This document shows, piece after piece, positions 12,476 to 23,587 of a DNA stretch of 64,000 nucleotides; position 1 is the stretch's first letter, and each line of letters opens with the position of its first letter. Under the pieces are notes generated by a model. The model worked only from the letters and a program-made list of their open reading frames with translations. It did not search any database and was not told the origin of the DNA. The DNA is from Arabidopsis thaliana. Its lineage: Eukaryota > Streptophyta > Magnoliopsida > Brassicales > Brassicaceae. Where the stretch lies: contig NC_003070.9 of NCBI RefSeq assembly GCF_000001735.4, positions 15,733,971-15,797,970 of the forward strand, read 5' to 3'. The position numbers were made by a program, and so were the translations under genes.

Positions 12476-12599
12476 ATCAGTTTAAGAAACTAAGGTATGT
12501 ATATGGTTTTGCTTGTGCTTTCTAATCGATCTGTTGCTGATATCACAAATCTGATATAATATTGCTTCTTGCAGGGGGAATGAAGTAACTTTTGTCCAG

Positions 12600-13265
12600 G
12601 TTAGCTAGTTTTAATTAAGTTTAAGACTAATTAAGCTAACCAACAACTTATGACTTATATTATGTTATTTTGGATTAGAATGATTATGTAAACTTTTACT
12701 CTTATGGATATGGAATGAGAATTTATAAGAGATAATTTTTATTTCTATATGTTCAGGATTGTATAGTTGTATTAATTTGTATCAGAAAACAAGAAAACAT
12801 ATATGATAGATATATAAAAATATATACAATAGCAAATAAAGAATTGATATATAGTTATATCATAGCATATGTAGTTCTATCATAGCACTAAAATATTAGT
12901 TGTCAAATATTGTTGTATAGCATATGTAAATGTCAGAATTTAATAATACATAACATTTTTTCAAGAGCTATAGTATAAACATGTATGATAGCAACAAATA
13001 TCACGCTACACAAATATATATTACTACAATATAGAAGACCTATGGTACCATGTCATACGATAGCAAAACATGTGGTGCTATATGAGAATATGTAATAGCG
13101 TTGTAGGTTCGTTGTAAAACTAGTCAATTTTGTAGCAGTTAAATTAAGGCTATTATATGGGTTTCTCCTACAATGACTGCCGATGTCATACCATTTGTGA
13201 ATTCGCTATGTTATTTGTATAATAGCAAATTTTTTGTGCTAATCATGACAACATTTGTTGTAGTG
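12600..13265 (+). repeat. Right subterminal repeats and terminus of CACTA 1
   Basis: AT-rich, non-coding. From about 12840 on, short motifs ATAGCA/TGCTAT recur in both orientations (for example near 12865, 12885, 12918, 12990, 13060, 13077, 13095 and 13222), as expected for the arrays bound by CACTA-encoded proteins. The region ends with TTGTAGTG at 13258-13265. Confidence 0.75.
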
Positions 13266-14095
13266 GCAACGGTTCCCAAAAGCTAAAGTAGTGTTCCCTT
13301 GTTAGAAGATACAAAGCCAAAGACTCATAAGGACATCGGCTAAACCATCAAACCTTTGAGATGTAATAAGAAGCTTGGTTAGTGTTTTGGAGTCAAATAT
13401 GACTAGATCTCATGTTTATGATTGAGTATAAGAACTAGAACCGCAACCGGTTCCCAAAAGCTAAAGGAATGGTTTTTTGTTAGAAAATACAAAGCCAAAG
13501 ACTCATACGGACTTCAGCTACACTATCAAAGCTTTGAGAAGCAATAAGAAGCTTGGTTAGTGTTTTGGAGTCAAATATGACTAGATGTCATGTGTATGAT
13601 TGAGTATAAGAACAAGAACCGCAACCGGTTCCCAAAAGCTAACGTAGTGTTTCCTTTTCAGAAGATACAAAGCCAAAGACTCATACGGATATCGGCTAAA
13701 CCATCAAACCTTTGAGAAGCAATAAGAAGCTTTGTTAGTATTTTGGAGTCAAATATGACTAGATGTCATGTTTATGATTGAGTATAAGAACTAGAACCGC
13801 AACCGGTTCCTAAAAGTTAAAGTTGTGTTAACTTGTTAAAAGATACAAAGCCAAAGACTTATACGGACTCCAGCTACACCATCAAAGCTTTGAGAAGCAA
13901 TAAGAAGCTTAGTTAGTGTTTTGGAGTCAAATGTGACAAGATTTCATGTGTATGATTGAGTATAAGAACTAGATCGCAACCGGTTCCCAAAAAATAAAGT
14001 AGTGTTTCCTTTTTAGAAGATACAAAGCCAAACACTCATACAGACGTTGGCTACACCATCAAAGCTTTGAGAAGCAATAAGAAGTTTGGTTAGAG
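13266..14095 (+). repeat. CEN180-type centromeric satellite, five tandem units (last partial)
   Basis: The anchor GGTTCC(C/T)AAAAG occurs at 13271, 13449, 13627 and 13805, and a variant at 13982, giving spacings of 178, 178, 178 and 177 bp. Each unit carries GATACAAAGCCAAA, CCATCAAA, AAGAAGCTT and TTGGAGTCAAATATGACTAG in order. I recognise these as the Arabidopsis-lineage centromere satellite. The first unit is cut at its left by CACTA 1. The fifth stops after TTTGGTTAGAG at about 14095. Units differ by several substitutions, so this is an old array fragment rather than a freshly homogenised one. Confidence 0.92.
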
Positions 14096-15628
14096 TTTAT
14101 CTATTATTTATTAGTAACATTGGGGATATCTATCGACACCACCACCTGTGTCGATCGACACCCCACACTGGTTGAGACAAAGTTCCTTATTAGAGATTGT
14201 TTTCGTGTTGAAATTACTGCTGATACTCCAGGCACTATAGTCACGTCAACCACTGCACCGTTACTCCTTGATCCACCTCCGAAACAGCAAAGGTACTCAT
14301 CTCCTCCTCCTAAACCTCCAGATATATAAATAAGACTTTGAAATTTCCAAAAACTGTTTTATGGTTAAGCAAGCCACGAGTTTTTCGTCGAGCGCTTTTT
14401 CTTGCTTTTGATAATTGTGCAGGTAAAAGGAGTAGACCACCCATACCTCTGTCCTGCCTTGCTGATGTTCCACACTTCCTTGGTAGACCGCACACACCGA
14501 CTGCTTATACGCCACCTTGGATGATGCGAGGTTCTACTAGGAAGTATTTACTTCCACTATTTGATCCACCTGATTCTCAAACTCCATCATAGTCAAGCTA
14601 TTGACTCTAAACAAGCGCTTAGTGGGAGGCAACCCACTGGTATGGTTTTTTTCTTTCTTTTAATTTACGTTTTTCTTTTATTTTTCTCGCTTACTTCAGA
14701 TTTGAATGCCACTGGGGACAGTGACATTTAAATCTGGAGGAGGCGCTTACTAACTACATTTTTCTTTTTGAGTCTTATTCTTATTCTTATTTTTCTTATT
14801 TTTGAGTCGTTTTATTGAGTCAAAATTTTGTTTGAAATTATGATCTCTATTCTTTAGATTATTGCCTGGTTGATTAATGTTGTAGGTTCAACTCAATCTG
14901 ACTATTGGAAAATTCAGATGGCAAACCAACATACTTGAGGATATCCTGGTTTCCAACACAATTCATTTAGGCGGGAGCTAACCTCACTACTCTTCCTTTT
15001 ATCTCATCAAAACGGTTACTAGTTATAGAACTTGACTCTTTATTTATACATGATATTGAGACCAATGTAAAAAAGAAAAGTATTCCTCTCCACTTATATA
15101 AAAAAAACAAGAGATTGATATGATTTTCGATAGTGTATAGGGGTAGGAATGTTTCCTATTACCCCATTATTATACATTAATAGGAATAATCAATTACAAA
15201 GGTTGGAAATATGTCCAGGGTGTCAATGCAGTATGCTAGTTCCCCTTTGTTTACAATTGAAAAAGAATAAGTACGGGGGAGAGAAAGAATGCCAAAAGAA
15301 AAATATAAAGAATGATCGATTTATCATGGTATCGTACAGGAATGAGTCTAGAAGGTTCTTTAATATTAGTTTGCTTGATGAGACCCATCGATGAAAGCCT
15401 GGTGGATATAGTTGTGGAACTTAGGTATGGAATCTAGAATGTTGTGTAAGTTTGCACAAAAGTACATGTTGGTTATGATATGAATAGAACTGCTAGGCAT
15501 ATGGATTTGGTTAGGATGATCAAGGCAATAGGCTAGAGAATGTTGGGAGTTCATGTGTTTTCAAACCTCTTCCACGGGTTTAGCTTTTGTGTTTTACTTG
15601 AGGGCAAGCAAAAGCTAAGTCTGGGAGT
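14096..15628 (+). mobile_element. Element C, 3' interior of a truncated Athila-like LTR element
   Basis: The left part, including 5' LTR, gag and protease, is missing; the sequence starts abruptly after the satellite. Palindromes at 14112-14163 encode the IDT-type repeats. A short proline-rich tail (TAYTPPWMMRG, about 14497-14530) is followed by a stop at 14590. Downstream, AGTGGGAGGCAACCCACTGG (14621-14640) and a GGGGACAGTG segment at 14716-14725 match elements A and B. The interior ends with AAGTCTGGGAGT directly before the LTR at 15629. All homology is by comparison within this window. Confidence 0.75.
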
Positions 15629-16291
15629 TGATCTATTCCTATTTTTTACTGGTTTTAGCTATGATTTAGGTATTAGTTTTAGAGTCTATTTGTTATTTCT
15701 AGAGTCTTTGTTAGTTCTTTTCATGTCTTTACATGTTTAGAATTCATTTGGAGATAATGGAGCATTCTGGGGGAAAACAAAGAATTTATGCTGCAGAAGA
15801 AATTAGAAGACTAAAAATCACGTAGGTGTCGAACGACACCACCCCTAATGTCGAGCGACACCAATACCTGATGGCAATTCAAAGACGCAACTTATTGAAG
15901 TTTTGAAGATTTTCAAATTTGGTCCAGAACTTTCCCTTATTTCTAAAGAAAGCCCATCACGTTTTAGGTTATATATATATATATATATTTTTTTTTTTTA
16001 AAGGTCATTGTTTATATCTAAGCTTTGGAGAGGCTATTCTCCTTTTGTCTTTTGTACTTGGGAGCAAAACCCTTTGGAGAATCCCTTTAGAAAAGATCTT
16101 TCTTACTCTATTCTCTTCTTATATTCATTATTGATTTCTTACTCAAACATGTTTTGTTCTTCTATGATCATGTTTGAGTAGTCTTCTTGTTAGGTTTAGG
16201 GTTTCTCATTACAGATATAGATGATTTTGTGGATTGCCCCGTGCTAGGTTATCTGTAGGATTCTTCATCTTTGGTTATTCTTAATGCTAGT
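15629..16291 (+). repeat. LTR of element C, left half
   Basis: Starts TGATCTATTCC after a polypurine tract and aligns with the first 660 bases of the LTR at 16292-17465. It carries the paired U3 palindromes near 15826-15862. It is cut at 16291 by element B and resumes at 21210. Confidence 0.85.
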
Positions 16292-17465
16292 TGATATATC
16301 CCTATTTTTACTGTTTTAACTATGATTTAGGTATAGGTTTTAGAGTCTATATGTTATTTCTAGAGTCTTTTCTAGTCCTTTTCAGGTCTTTACATGTTTT
16401 GGATTTATTTAGAGATAATAGAGCAGTTTGGAGAAAAATAGAGAATTTTTACTGCTGAAGAAATCCGGAAACTAAAATATACGTAGGTGTCGAACGACAC
16501 CACCTCTGGTGTCGAGCGACACCAATACCTGATGGCAGTTCGAAGACGCAACTTATTGATGTTTTAAAGATTTCCAAATGCGGCCCAGAAGTTTTTCTTA
16601 TTTCTAAAGAAGGCACATCACGTATTTTAGGTCATATATATAGTTTTAAAGGTCATTGTTTAGACCTAAGCTTTGCAGAGGCTATTCTCCTCATCTCTTT
16701 TGTACTTTGGGAGCAAAAACCTGTGGAGACTCCCTTTGGACAAGATCTTCTTTACTCTTTCCTGCTATTATTGATTTCTTATTCAGACTATGATTTGTGT
16801 TTCTTTGGTCATGTCTGAGTCATTCACTTGTTAGGTTTAGGGTTTCTCATTAGGGATTCATATTGTTTACTAGATCGTCCTTTTGTTAGGTTATATGTAG
16901 AATTCTTCATCTTTAATTATTCTTAATGCTAGATCTAGATTGATCACCTAGAACTTGAATCCAGACAATAGATATGCCCACCATAGGTATCTGTAGTTGG
17001 ATCTATTATTTGATGAGCCTGGTTTATAGGTGTATTATAAGAATCGGCCTATCTACTAAGGTGAACAATTGAACTCGTTTAAAATGCATGTTTAGGTTAA
17101 AGATCTCTCGGCTTTTCCGGTTATTCTTAGCTATAGGCATAGGGAGTTTCGCGGAACACCACCGGTTATTCCATAATTAGAGTTTTAGTTAAGAATGGTT
17201 CGATAACAACCTAGCTATTTCTGGATCTACTAACCAATAGTTTCCTAAAAATACCCTAAGCCTAACGTTTTACTTTCTTGTCTTACAACCTCACAATCTG
17301 CTATTGCTTCCTTTTGTTTCTTTTTATTTTCATTACTATCTTACTTAGCTTAATTCAAAACCTTATCTATTGTGTGATCCGAGAGCTTTGTGGAATTCAA
17401 CCCTTAAGTTCTACAATTGATTTCTTATTTGAGAGAGTGGTCTTATGGCAATTTGATATATATCA
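16292..17465 (+). repeat. 5' LTR of element B
   Basis: Starts TGATATATCCC and ends TATATATCA. It is a direct repeat of 20032-21209. The paired U3 palindromes GGTGTCGAACGACACC and GGTGTCGAGCGACACC lie near 16485-16525, about 195 nt from the LTR start. Confidence 0.92.
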
Positions 17466-17486
17466 AATTTGGCGCCGTTGCCGAAG
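17466..17486 (+). promoter_or_regulatory. Primer binding site of element B (tRNA-Asp type)
   Basis: TTTGGCGCCGTTGCCGAAG lies directly after the 5' LTR. The TGGCGCCGTTGCCG core is complementary to the 3' end of tRNA-Asp, as in element A. Confidence 0.87.
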
Positions 17487-17630
17487 TTCTCTACAATTCA
17501 CCATTGGATTAGGATTTAAGATTTTGTCTAAGCTTTTTTTTTTTTTTTTATTTACTTAGTTTTTCTCTTTTCTTTTTCTTGTGTGTTTCAGGTGTTTGTC
17601 TAATCACAGAACCAGGACCAAACGAGAAAC

Positions 17631-18365
17631 ATGAACGAGAGTGAGATTGCTGGGATCATGGCTAAGCTTAACGCGGTCCACAATCAACTTGTGGAGGATG
17701 TCGATTATGTTCGTAGCAGAGGTTTTCCGAATCAAAGATTTGATCACCAACAAGGCTATAGAGTTTCCTATGGGAATGGTCCAACCAGCTACACTGAGAA
17801 TTCTCAGTTTCAGCAACCACTTTAGAATAGCAATAGTTTCAGGTTCACAAGGAACTATGATCTTGCTTCTTACCAAGCCCCCCCTCCACCTGCACCTAGA
17901 AGCAAGATAGAATCATTGCTGGAACAGAGTCTGGAAGGTCAACAAAGGATCTTAGAGAAACTTATCCCTAGATGGAATGAGAGGAGCCTCACTACTTCTT
18001 GGCATGCTGCTTCAATGGAAAGTGAGTATGAGTTAGTGAAGATTGAGGAGAATTACGATTTTGAAGTTGCAGAGACAGTGTCGATCGACACCATCGCATA
18101 TATAAGAGACATCAAGCTGTGACGAAGCAAAATCGACCAGGCTCGACACTGATCTCCATAATCGCTCGACACACATTGATAGTGTCGACCGACACCAGTA
18201 CCAACCTGAGGAAGTGTCGACGTTTGATGGAGCAGAATAAATCGAGATTGACAGAGCAGGATCGATACCAGATAGTAGTGTTGACCGACACTCACCTAGT
18301 GTCGATCGACACTGGATGTAGACTTCACCACTCAGCCTTGACTTTCCACATGTTGATGAACTAGT
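17631..18365 (+). pseudogene. Gag remnant of element B with VSIDT repeats
   Basis: MNESEIAGIMAKLNAVHNQL opens at 17631 and parallels the MAEVNAKLDSVHNLL segment of element A gag. A Q/N/F-rich stretch ending in APPPPAP follows (about 17870-17900), then SLLEQSLEGQQRILEKLIP. There is a stop at about 17823 and frame changes. From about 18078 the reading frame dissolves into VSIDT-type palindromes (18078-18090, 18180-18200, 18298-18312). Compared with element A, the main Retrotrans_gag domain and the protease are absent. Confidence 0.7.
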
Positions 18366-20031
18366 CTACACACCTGAAATTCTTTGTCCATCGCCTCAAC
18401 AGTATATGCAAGGGATTCAGGAGGGGCGTTGCAAGGCTCCACGTCAAGGACAAAAGGAAGACAATTATCGTCTCAGAACAGATTTCAGAGCTGACTTATC
18501 GACAGGCTAAGGGAAGACGAGTTGTAGCACGTGTATCGATCGACAGCACTACTAGTGACGATCGACACCCATCACTGGTTGTAGCAGAATCATCTCCAAT
18601 AGCTATTTTTCCATCTGGGATCACAGCTATAAGTCCAGGTTCTGCTGTAACGTCACCCATTGCACCTCTGATACTTCATACACCTCCTAAACGGCTAAGG
18701 TACTCATCTCCTCCTCCTAATTTCATCAATAAGACCTTAAAATTTTCAAATACTGTTTTACGATTAAGCAAGCCACGAGTTTCTCGTTGAGCACTTGTTC
18801 TTTCTTTTGATGATTGTGCAAGAAAAAGGAGTATTCCACCCATACATGAGTCCCACCCTGCTGATGCTCCTCTCTTCCTAGATAAACTTCACGTGCTAAC
18901 TGCTTATACGCCAGCATGGATGATGAGAGGTCTTTCTCCGCGATATTTACTGCCACCATCTGATCCACCTGATCCCCATACTCCATCAAAATCAACCTAT
19001 TGACTATAAACAAGTGTTTAGTGGAAGGCAACCCACTAGTATGTTTTTTTTTTCTTTTATTTTACGCTTTTTTTCTTTTTCTCGCTTACTCCAGATTTGA
19101 ATGCCACTGGGGACATTGTCGTTTAAGTCTGGGGGAGGCGCTTACTAACTACATTTTTCTTTTTTGAGTTTTATTCTTATTCTTATTTTTCTTTTTGAGT
19201 CGTTTTATTGAGTCAAAATTTTGATATGAATTATGATCTCTATTCTTTAGATTATTGTCTGGTTGATTAATGGTGCAGGTTTGACTCAATCCGACTATTG
19301 GAAAATCTAAATGGCAAACCAACAAACTTGAGGATATCCTAGTTTCCAACACAACCACTAAGGCTGGAGCTAATCGCACTGCTCTTCCTTTTACCTCTTC
19401 AAACGGTTAGTATTCATAGATCTTGACTCCTTGTTCATACTTGATATTGAGACCAATGTGATAAAAAGAATGTGTTCCTCTCCCATTATAAAAAGAAAAA
19501 CAAAATGAGAGATTGACAGGATTTTCAGACAGTGTATAGGGGTAGGAATGTTTTCTATGACCCTATTATTATACATTATCTAGAATGATCAATTACAATG
19601 GTTGGAAAAATGCCGAGGGTGTCGATCCAGTGTGCGAGTTCCCCTTTGTTTACTCTCTAAAAAGAATAAGTCTAGGGAGAGAAAGAACACCAAAGAAAAA
19701 TATATAAAAATAATCATCTATTTATCATGGTATAGTACAAGAATGAGTCTAGAAGGATCTTGAATGTTAGCTTGTTTGATGAGACTCAGCGATGAAAGCC
19801 TGGTAGATATAGTAATGGAACTTAGGTATGAAATCTAGAATGTTGTGTAAGCTTGCAGATTAATACATGTTGGTTAGGATTTGATTAGAACTGCTAGACA
19901 TATGGATTTGGTTAGGATGATCAAGGCAATAAGCTAGAGAATGTTGGGAGTTCCTGTGTTTTAAAACCTCTTCCACAGGTTCAGCTTTTGTGTTTTGCTT
20001 GAGGGCAAGCAAAAGCTAAGTCTGGGGGAGT
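18366..20031 (+). other. 3' interior of element B
   Basis: No complete domain. A degenerate tail with TAYTPAWMMRG (about 18900-18932) and DPPDPHTPS precedes a stop near 19000, paralleling element C. The motif GGAAGGCAACCCACTAG (19023-19039) and the segment with GGGGACATTGTCGTTTAAGTC (around 19110) follow. The region ends with the polypurine tract TCTGGGGGAG at 20021-20030. Confidence 0.7.
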
Positions 20032-21209
20032 TGATATATCCCTATTTTTAATGTTTTTAATTATGATTTAGGTATAGGTTTTAGAGTCTATTTGTTATTT
20101 CTAAAGTGTTTTCAAGTCATTTTCAGGTCTTTACATGTTTGGGATTCATTTGTAGATAATGGAGCATTCTGGAGGAATACAGAGAATTTATACAGCTGAA
20201 GAAATCTGGAAACTAAAATGCACGTTGGTGTTGAACGTCACCACCCCTGGTGTCGAGCGACACCAATACTTGACGGCAATTCGAAGACGCAACTTATTGA
20301 TGTTTTGAAGATTTCCAAATTTGGCCCAGAACTTTCTCTTATTTCTAAAGAAGGGCCATCACGTTTTTAGATCATATATATAGTTTTAAAGGTCATTGTT
20401 TAGACCTAAGTTTGGAGAGGTTGTTCTCCTCATCTCTTTTGTACTTTGGGAGCAAAACCCTGTGGAGACTCCCTTTGGAGAAAAACTTCTTTACTCTTTC
20501 TCTTACTATTATTGATTTCTTATTCAGACTATGATTTGTGTTTCTTTGATCATGTCTGAGTAATCCACTTGTTAGGTTTAGGATTTCTCATTAGGGATTC
20601 ATATTGTTTAGTAGATCGCCCCTTTGTTAGGTTATCTGTAGAATTCGTCATCTTTAATTGTTCTTAATGCTAGATCTAGATTGATCACCTAGAACTTGAA
20701 TCCAGATAGTAGATATGCCCACCATCGGTATTTGCAGTTGGATCTATTATTTGATGAGCCTGGTTTATAGGTGTGTAATAAGAATCGGCCTATCTACTAA
20801 GGTGAACAATTGAACTCATTTATAATGCATCTTTAGGTTAAAGATCTCTCGGCTTCTCTGGTTATTCTTACCTATAGGCATAGGGAGTTTCACGGAACAC
20901 CACCAGTTATTCCATAATTAGAGTTTAAGTTTAAGAATGGTTCGATAACAACCTAGCTATTATTAGATCTACTAACCAATAGTTTCCTAAGAATACCCTA
21001 AGCCTAACGTTTTTACTTTCTTGTCTTACATCCTCACAATCTGTTATTGCTTCCTTTTGTTTCTTTTTATTTTCATTACTATCTTACTTAGCTTAATTTA
21101 AAACCTTGGTCTATTGTGTGATTTGAGAGCTTTGTGGAATTCGACCCTTAAGTGCTACAATCGATCTCTTATTTGAGAGAGTGGTCTTAAAGCAATTTGA
21201 CATATATCA
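20032..21209 (+). repeat. 3' LTR of element B
   Basis: Direct repeat of 16292-17465 with scattered differences. Palindromes near 20226-20262; the first is mutated. It ends GACATATATCA at 21209, followed by CTACT. Confidence 0.92.
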
Positions 21210-21736
21210 CTACTTTTAGAGTAGCTAAATAGAACTTGATCTCACATAAGAGATATACCCGCCATAGGTATCTGTTAATAAAACTACTATTTGATGAGCC
21301 TGGTTTATAGGTGTGTAATAAGAATCGGCTTATCTACTAAGGTGAACTTATCGAATTCGTTTAGCATGCATGTTTAGGTATAGGGTTTCACGGCACGCCA
21401 CCAGGACTCTCAGCATAGTGAATTTCAAGGAACGCCACCTGTTATTGTGATAGTAGAGTTTGAGTTTTAAAAAGGTTCGATAACAACCTAGCTATTTCTA
21501 GATCTACTATCATCTATTTCGTGAGAATACCGTAAGCCTAACGTTTTAATAATCTTAGTTTACATCCATCTCATAATTTGCTATTGCTTTCTTTTTATTT
21601 TCTTATCTTTTGTTTAGCTTAATTCGATAACCTTAGTCTATTGTGTGATCCGATAATGTTGTGGAATTCGACCCTTAAGTACTACAATCGATCTCTTATT
21701 TGAGAGAGTGGTCTTAAGGTAATTTTACCTACATCA
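21210..21736 (+). repeat. LTR of element C, right half
   Basis: Begins with CTACT, the near-copy of CTAGT at 16287-16291, and aligns with the 3' half of the neighbouring LTRs: TTTGATGAGCCTGGTTTATA at about 21280-21308, TAGCTATTTCTAGATCTACT near 21490, and GAGAGTGGTCTTAAGG to the end ACATCA at 21736. It contains an extra local duplication of the GGAACGCCACC segment (about 21387-21440). Confidence 0.82.
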
Positions 21737-23365
21737 AGTACTCCAGTGTTGGCTTTGGCAGAGCCAAATGAGCCTTATGTGGTATATACGGACGCGTCAA
21801 GGATTGGACTTGGATGTGTGCTTATGCAGCATGGTAAGGTAATTGCCTATGCGTTTAGGCATTTGTAAAAGCATGAGGAGAATTATCCAATTCATGATAT
21901 TGAGATGGCGGCTGTGGTGTTTGCCCTAAACATTTGGCGATCTTATCTTTACGGTTGGAAGGTTCAAGAGTTTACGGACCATAAGAGTTTGAAGTATATC
22001 TTCACTCAGCTAGTATTGAACTTGAGGCAAAGGAGATGAATGGAGCTTTTTGCGGATTATGACTTAGAGATTGCTTACCATTCGGGTAAGGCGAACTTAG
22101 TCGCAGACGCGTTAAGTCGGAAAAGAGTTGCTTCAGATTAAGATAAGGACATGCAACTATTGGTTGGCATGGACGGGACATTGCTGTTGGCAGCTATAAC
22201 CGACGAGTTGGAGCCTTTGGGCTTACGGGTAGTGGACCAAGCGGATTTGCTATGTCGGGTGCGGGCGGCTCAGCAAAAGGATGAGGATTTGATCTGCTGG
22301 CCCGAGAACCATAAGACGGAGTTTGAGACTTCGAACAATGGGACTATTTTGGTTAATAGGCGGGTGTGTGTTCCGAGGATAAGGAGTTGTAGGAAGATAT
22401 CCTGAAGGAAGCACATATGTCTACGTTTTCGGTTCACCCGGGATCAAGCAAGATGTATAAGGACTTAAAACGGTATTACGATTAGAAGGGTATGAAAGCC
22501 TATGTGGCTAGGTGGGCGGCTGGATGTCTGACCTGTCAGTTGGTGAATGCCAAATATCAAGTTCTGGTCGAGTTGCTCCAAAGCTTACCTATGCCCGAGT
22601 GTAAATGGGACATGATTACGATGGATTTCCTAATGGATTTGCCGATGTGTGACGAGAAGGATACTGTGTGGGTAATCGTGGATGGATTGACCAAGTAGGC
22701 ACATTTTGTTCAAGTAAACAAGTCGGCCAATATTGACAAGCTTGTGGAGATTTATGTCCAAGAGATTGTCCGATATCATTGAGTTCCGGTTAGTATAGTG
22801 TCGGAACGAGATTCAAAGTTTACTTCACGATTTTGGAAGGGGCTTCAGAAGCATTTTGGCACAAGACTGAATATGAGCACGGCTCATCATCCGTAGACGG
22901 ATGGGCAGTCTTAGCGTACAATCAAAACACTTGAGAACTTGTTGCAGGCCAGTGTGTTGGATTAGGGTGGCGAGTGGATTCAGCATTTACACTTGGCCGA
23001 GTTTGCTTATAACAATAGCTATCATGCAAGCATCGGGATTTTATCGTATGAAGCATTGTATGGGCGGCCGTGTAGAACACTGCTATGTTGGACCCAAGTG
23101 GGGGACCAGAGTGTTTATGGTCGAGACTTAGTTGAGAAAACGTCGGAAAATATCAAAGTCTTAAAGGTTAAGATGAAACAAGCTCAGAACTGACAAAAGA
23201 GATGTAGAGAAGCGTTAGAGAGAGTTGGAGTATTCTGTTGGAGATATGGTTTATCTCAAGACTATGACGTATAAGGGAAAGGATAGGGAATCCTTGAACA
23301 CAAAGTTGACTTCGAGGTACATGGGTTCATTCAGGATTCTGGAAAGAGTTGGCCCTGTTGCGTAC
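21737..23365 (+). pseudogene. Ty3/gypsy pol fragment (RNase H, integrase), Tekay/Del-like
   Basis: It starts abruptly inside RNase H: STPVLALAEPNEPYVVYTDA, then SRIGLGCVLMQ, a stop, and [20 protein letters not shown]. The end of RNase H is about 22090-22135 ([16 protein letters not shown]). Integrase follows: HPGSSKMYKDLKRYYD (about 22434-22482), CLTCQ, the first catalytic D in MITMDFLMDLP (about 22612), [25 protein letters not shown] (second D, about 22800-22845) and a TIKTLENLL stretch with the likely catalytic E. AEFAYNNSYHASIGILSYEA lies at about 22996. Several in-frame stops are present. The reading frame stops at 23365, where element D is inserted. Integrase wording places it with Tekay/Del chromoviruses; this is from memory. 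Confidence 0.85.
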
Positions 23366-23587
23366 TGATATAACCCTATTTTTACTGCTTTTAGCTATGA
23401 TTTAGGTAAAGGTTTTAGAGTCTATTTGTTATTTTTAGAATCTTTTCTAGTCCTTTTCATATCTTTACATGTTTGAGATTCATTTGGAGATAATGGAGGA
23501 TTCTGGAGGAAAACAGAGAATTTATGCTGCCGAAGAAATCCGGAGACTAAAAACGGCGTAGGTGTCGAACGAAACCAATATCTTACG

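Larger units (their letters stand above)
1..13265 (+). mobile_element. CACTA (En/Spm) element 1, left end outside window
   Basis: A CACTA-superfamily DNA transposon with two genes on the + strand. The first is TNP2/tnpD-like (4-1698 resuming at 8429). The second is Transposase_24-like (about 9558-12475). The right end is seen directly: the sequence finishes with TTGTTGTAGTG at 13255-13265, the reverse complement of a CACTAC terminus, preceded by AT-rich subterminal repeats. The next base begins CEN180-type satellite, so the element landed in the satellite array. The left terminus lies upstream of base 1. Many stops and frameshifts make it non-functional, and an LTR retroelement (1699-8423) interrupts the first gene. 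Confidence 0.85.
16292..21209 (+). mobile_element. Complete non-autonomous Athila-like LTR element (element B)
   Basis: LTRs 16292-17465 (1174 bp) and 20032-21209 (1178 bp), PBS at 17470, and polypurine tract AGTCTGGGGGAGT ending at 20031. Flanking 5-mers are CTAGT (16287-16291) and CTACT (21210-21214), a target duplication with one difference. The insertion splits the LTR of element C. Its interior is only 2.57 kb and contains a gag remnant without protease or reverse transcriptase. Confidence 0.88.

Noticed and set aside
15960-16134. Hydrophobic 71-codon frame suggesting a membrane peptide
   Set aside because: It lies within an LTR and owes its Ile/Tyr/Phe runs to TA and T tracts.
17466-17486. 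A tRNA gene near the primer binding site
   Set aside because: Only the 3'-end complement is present; no cloverleaf arms follow.
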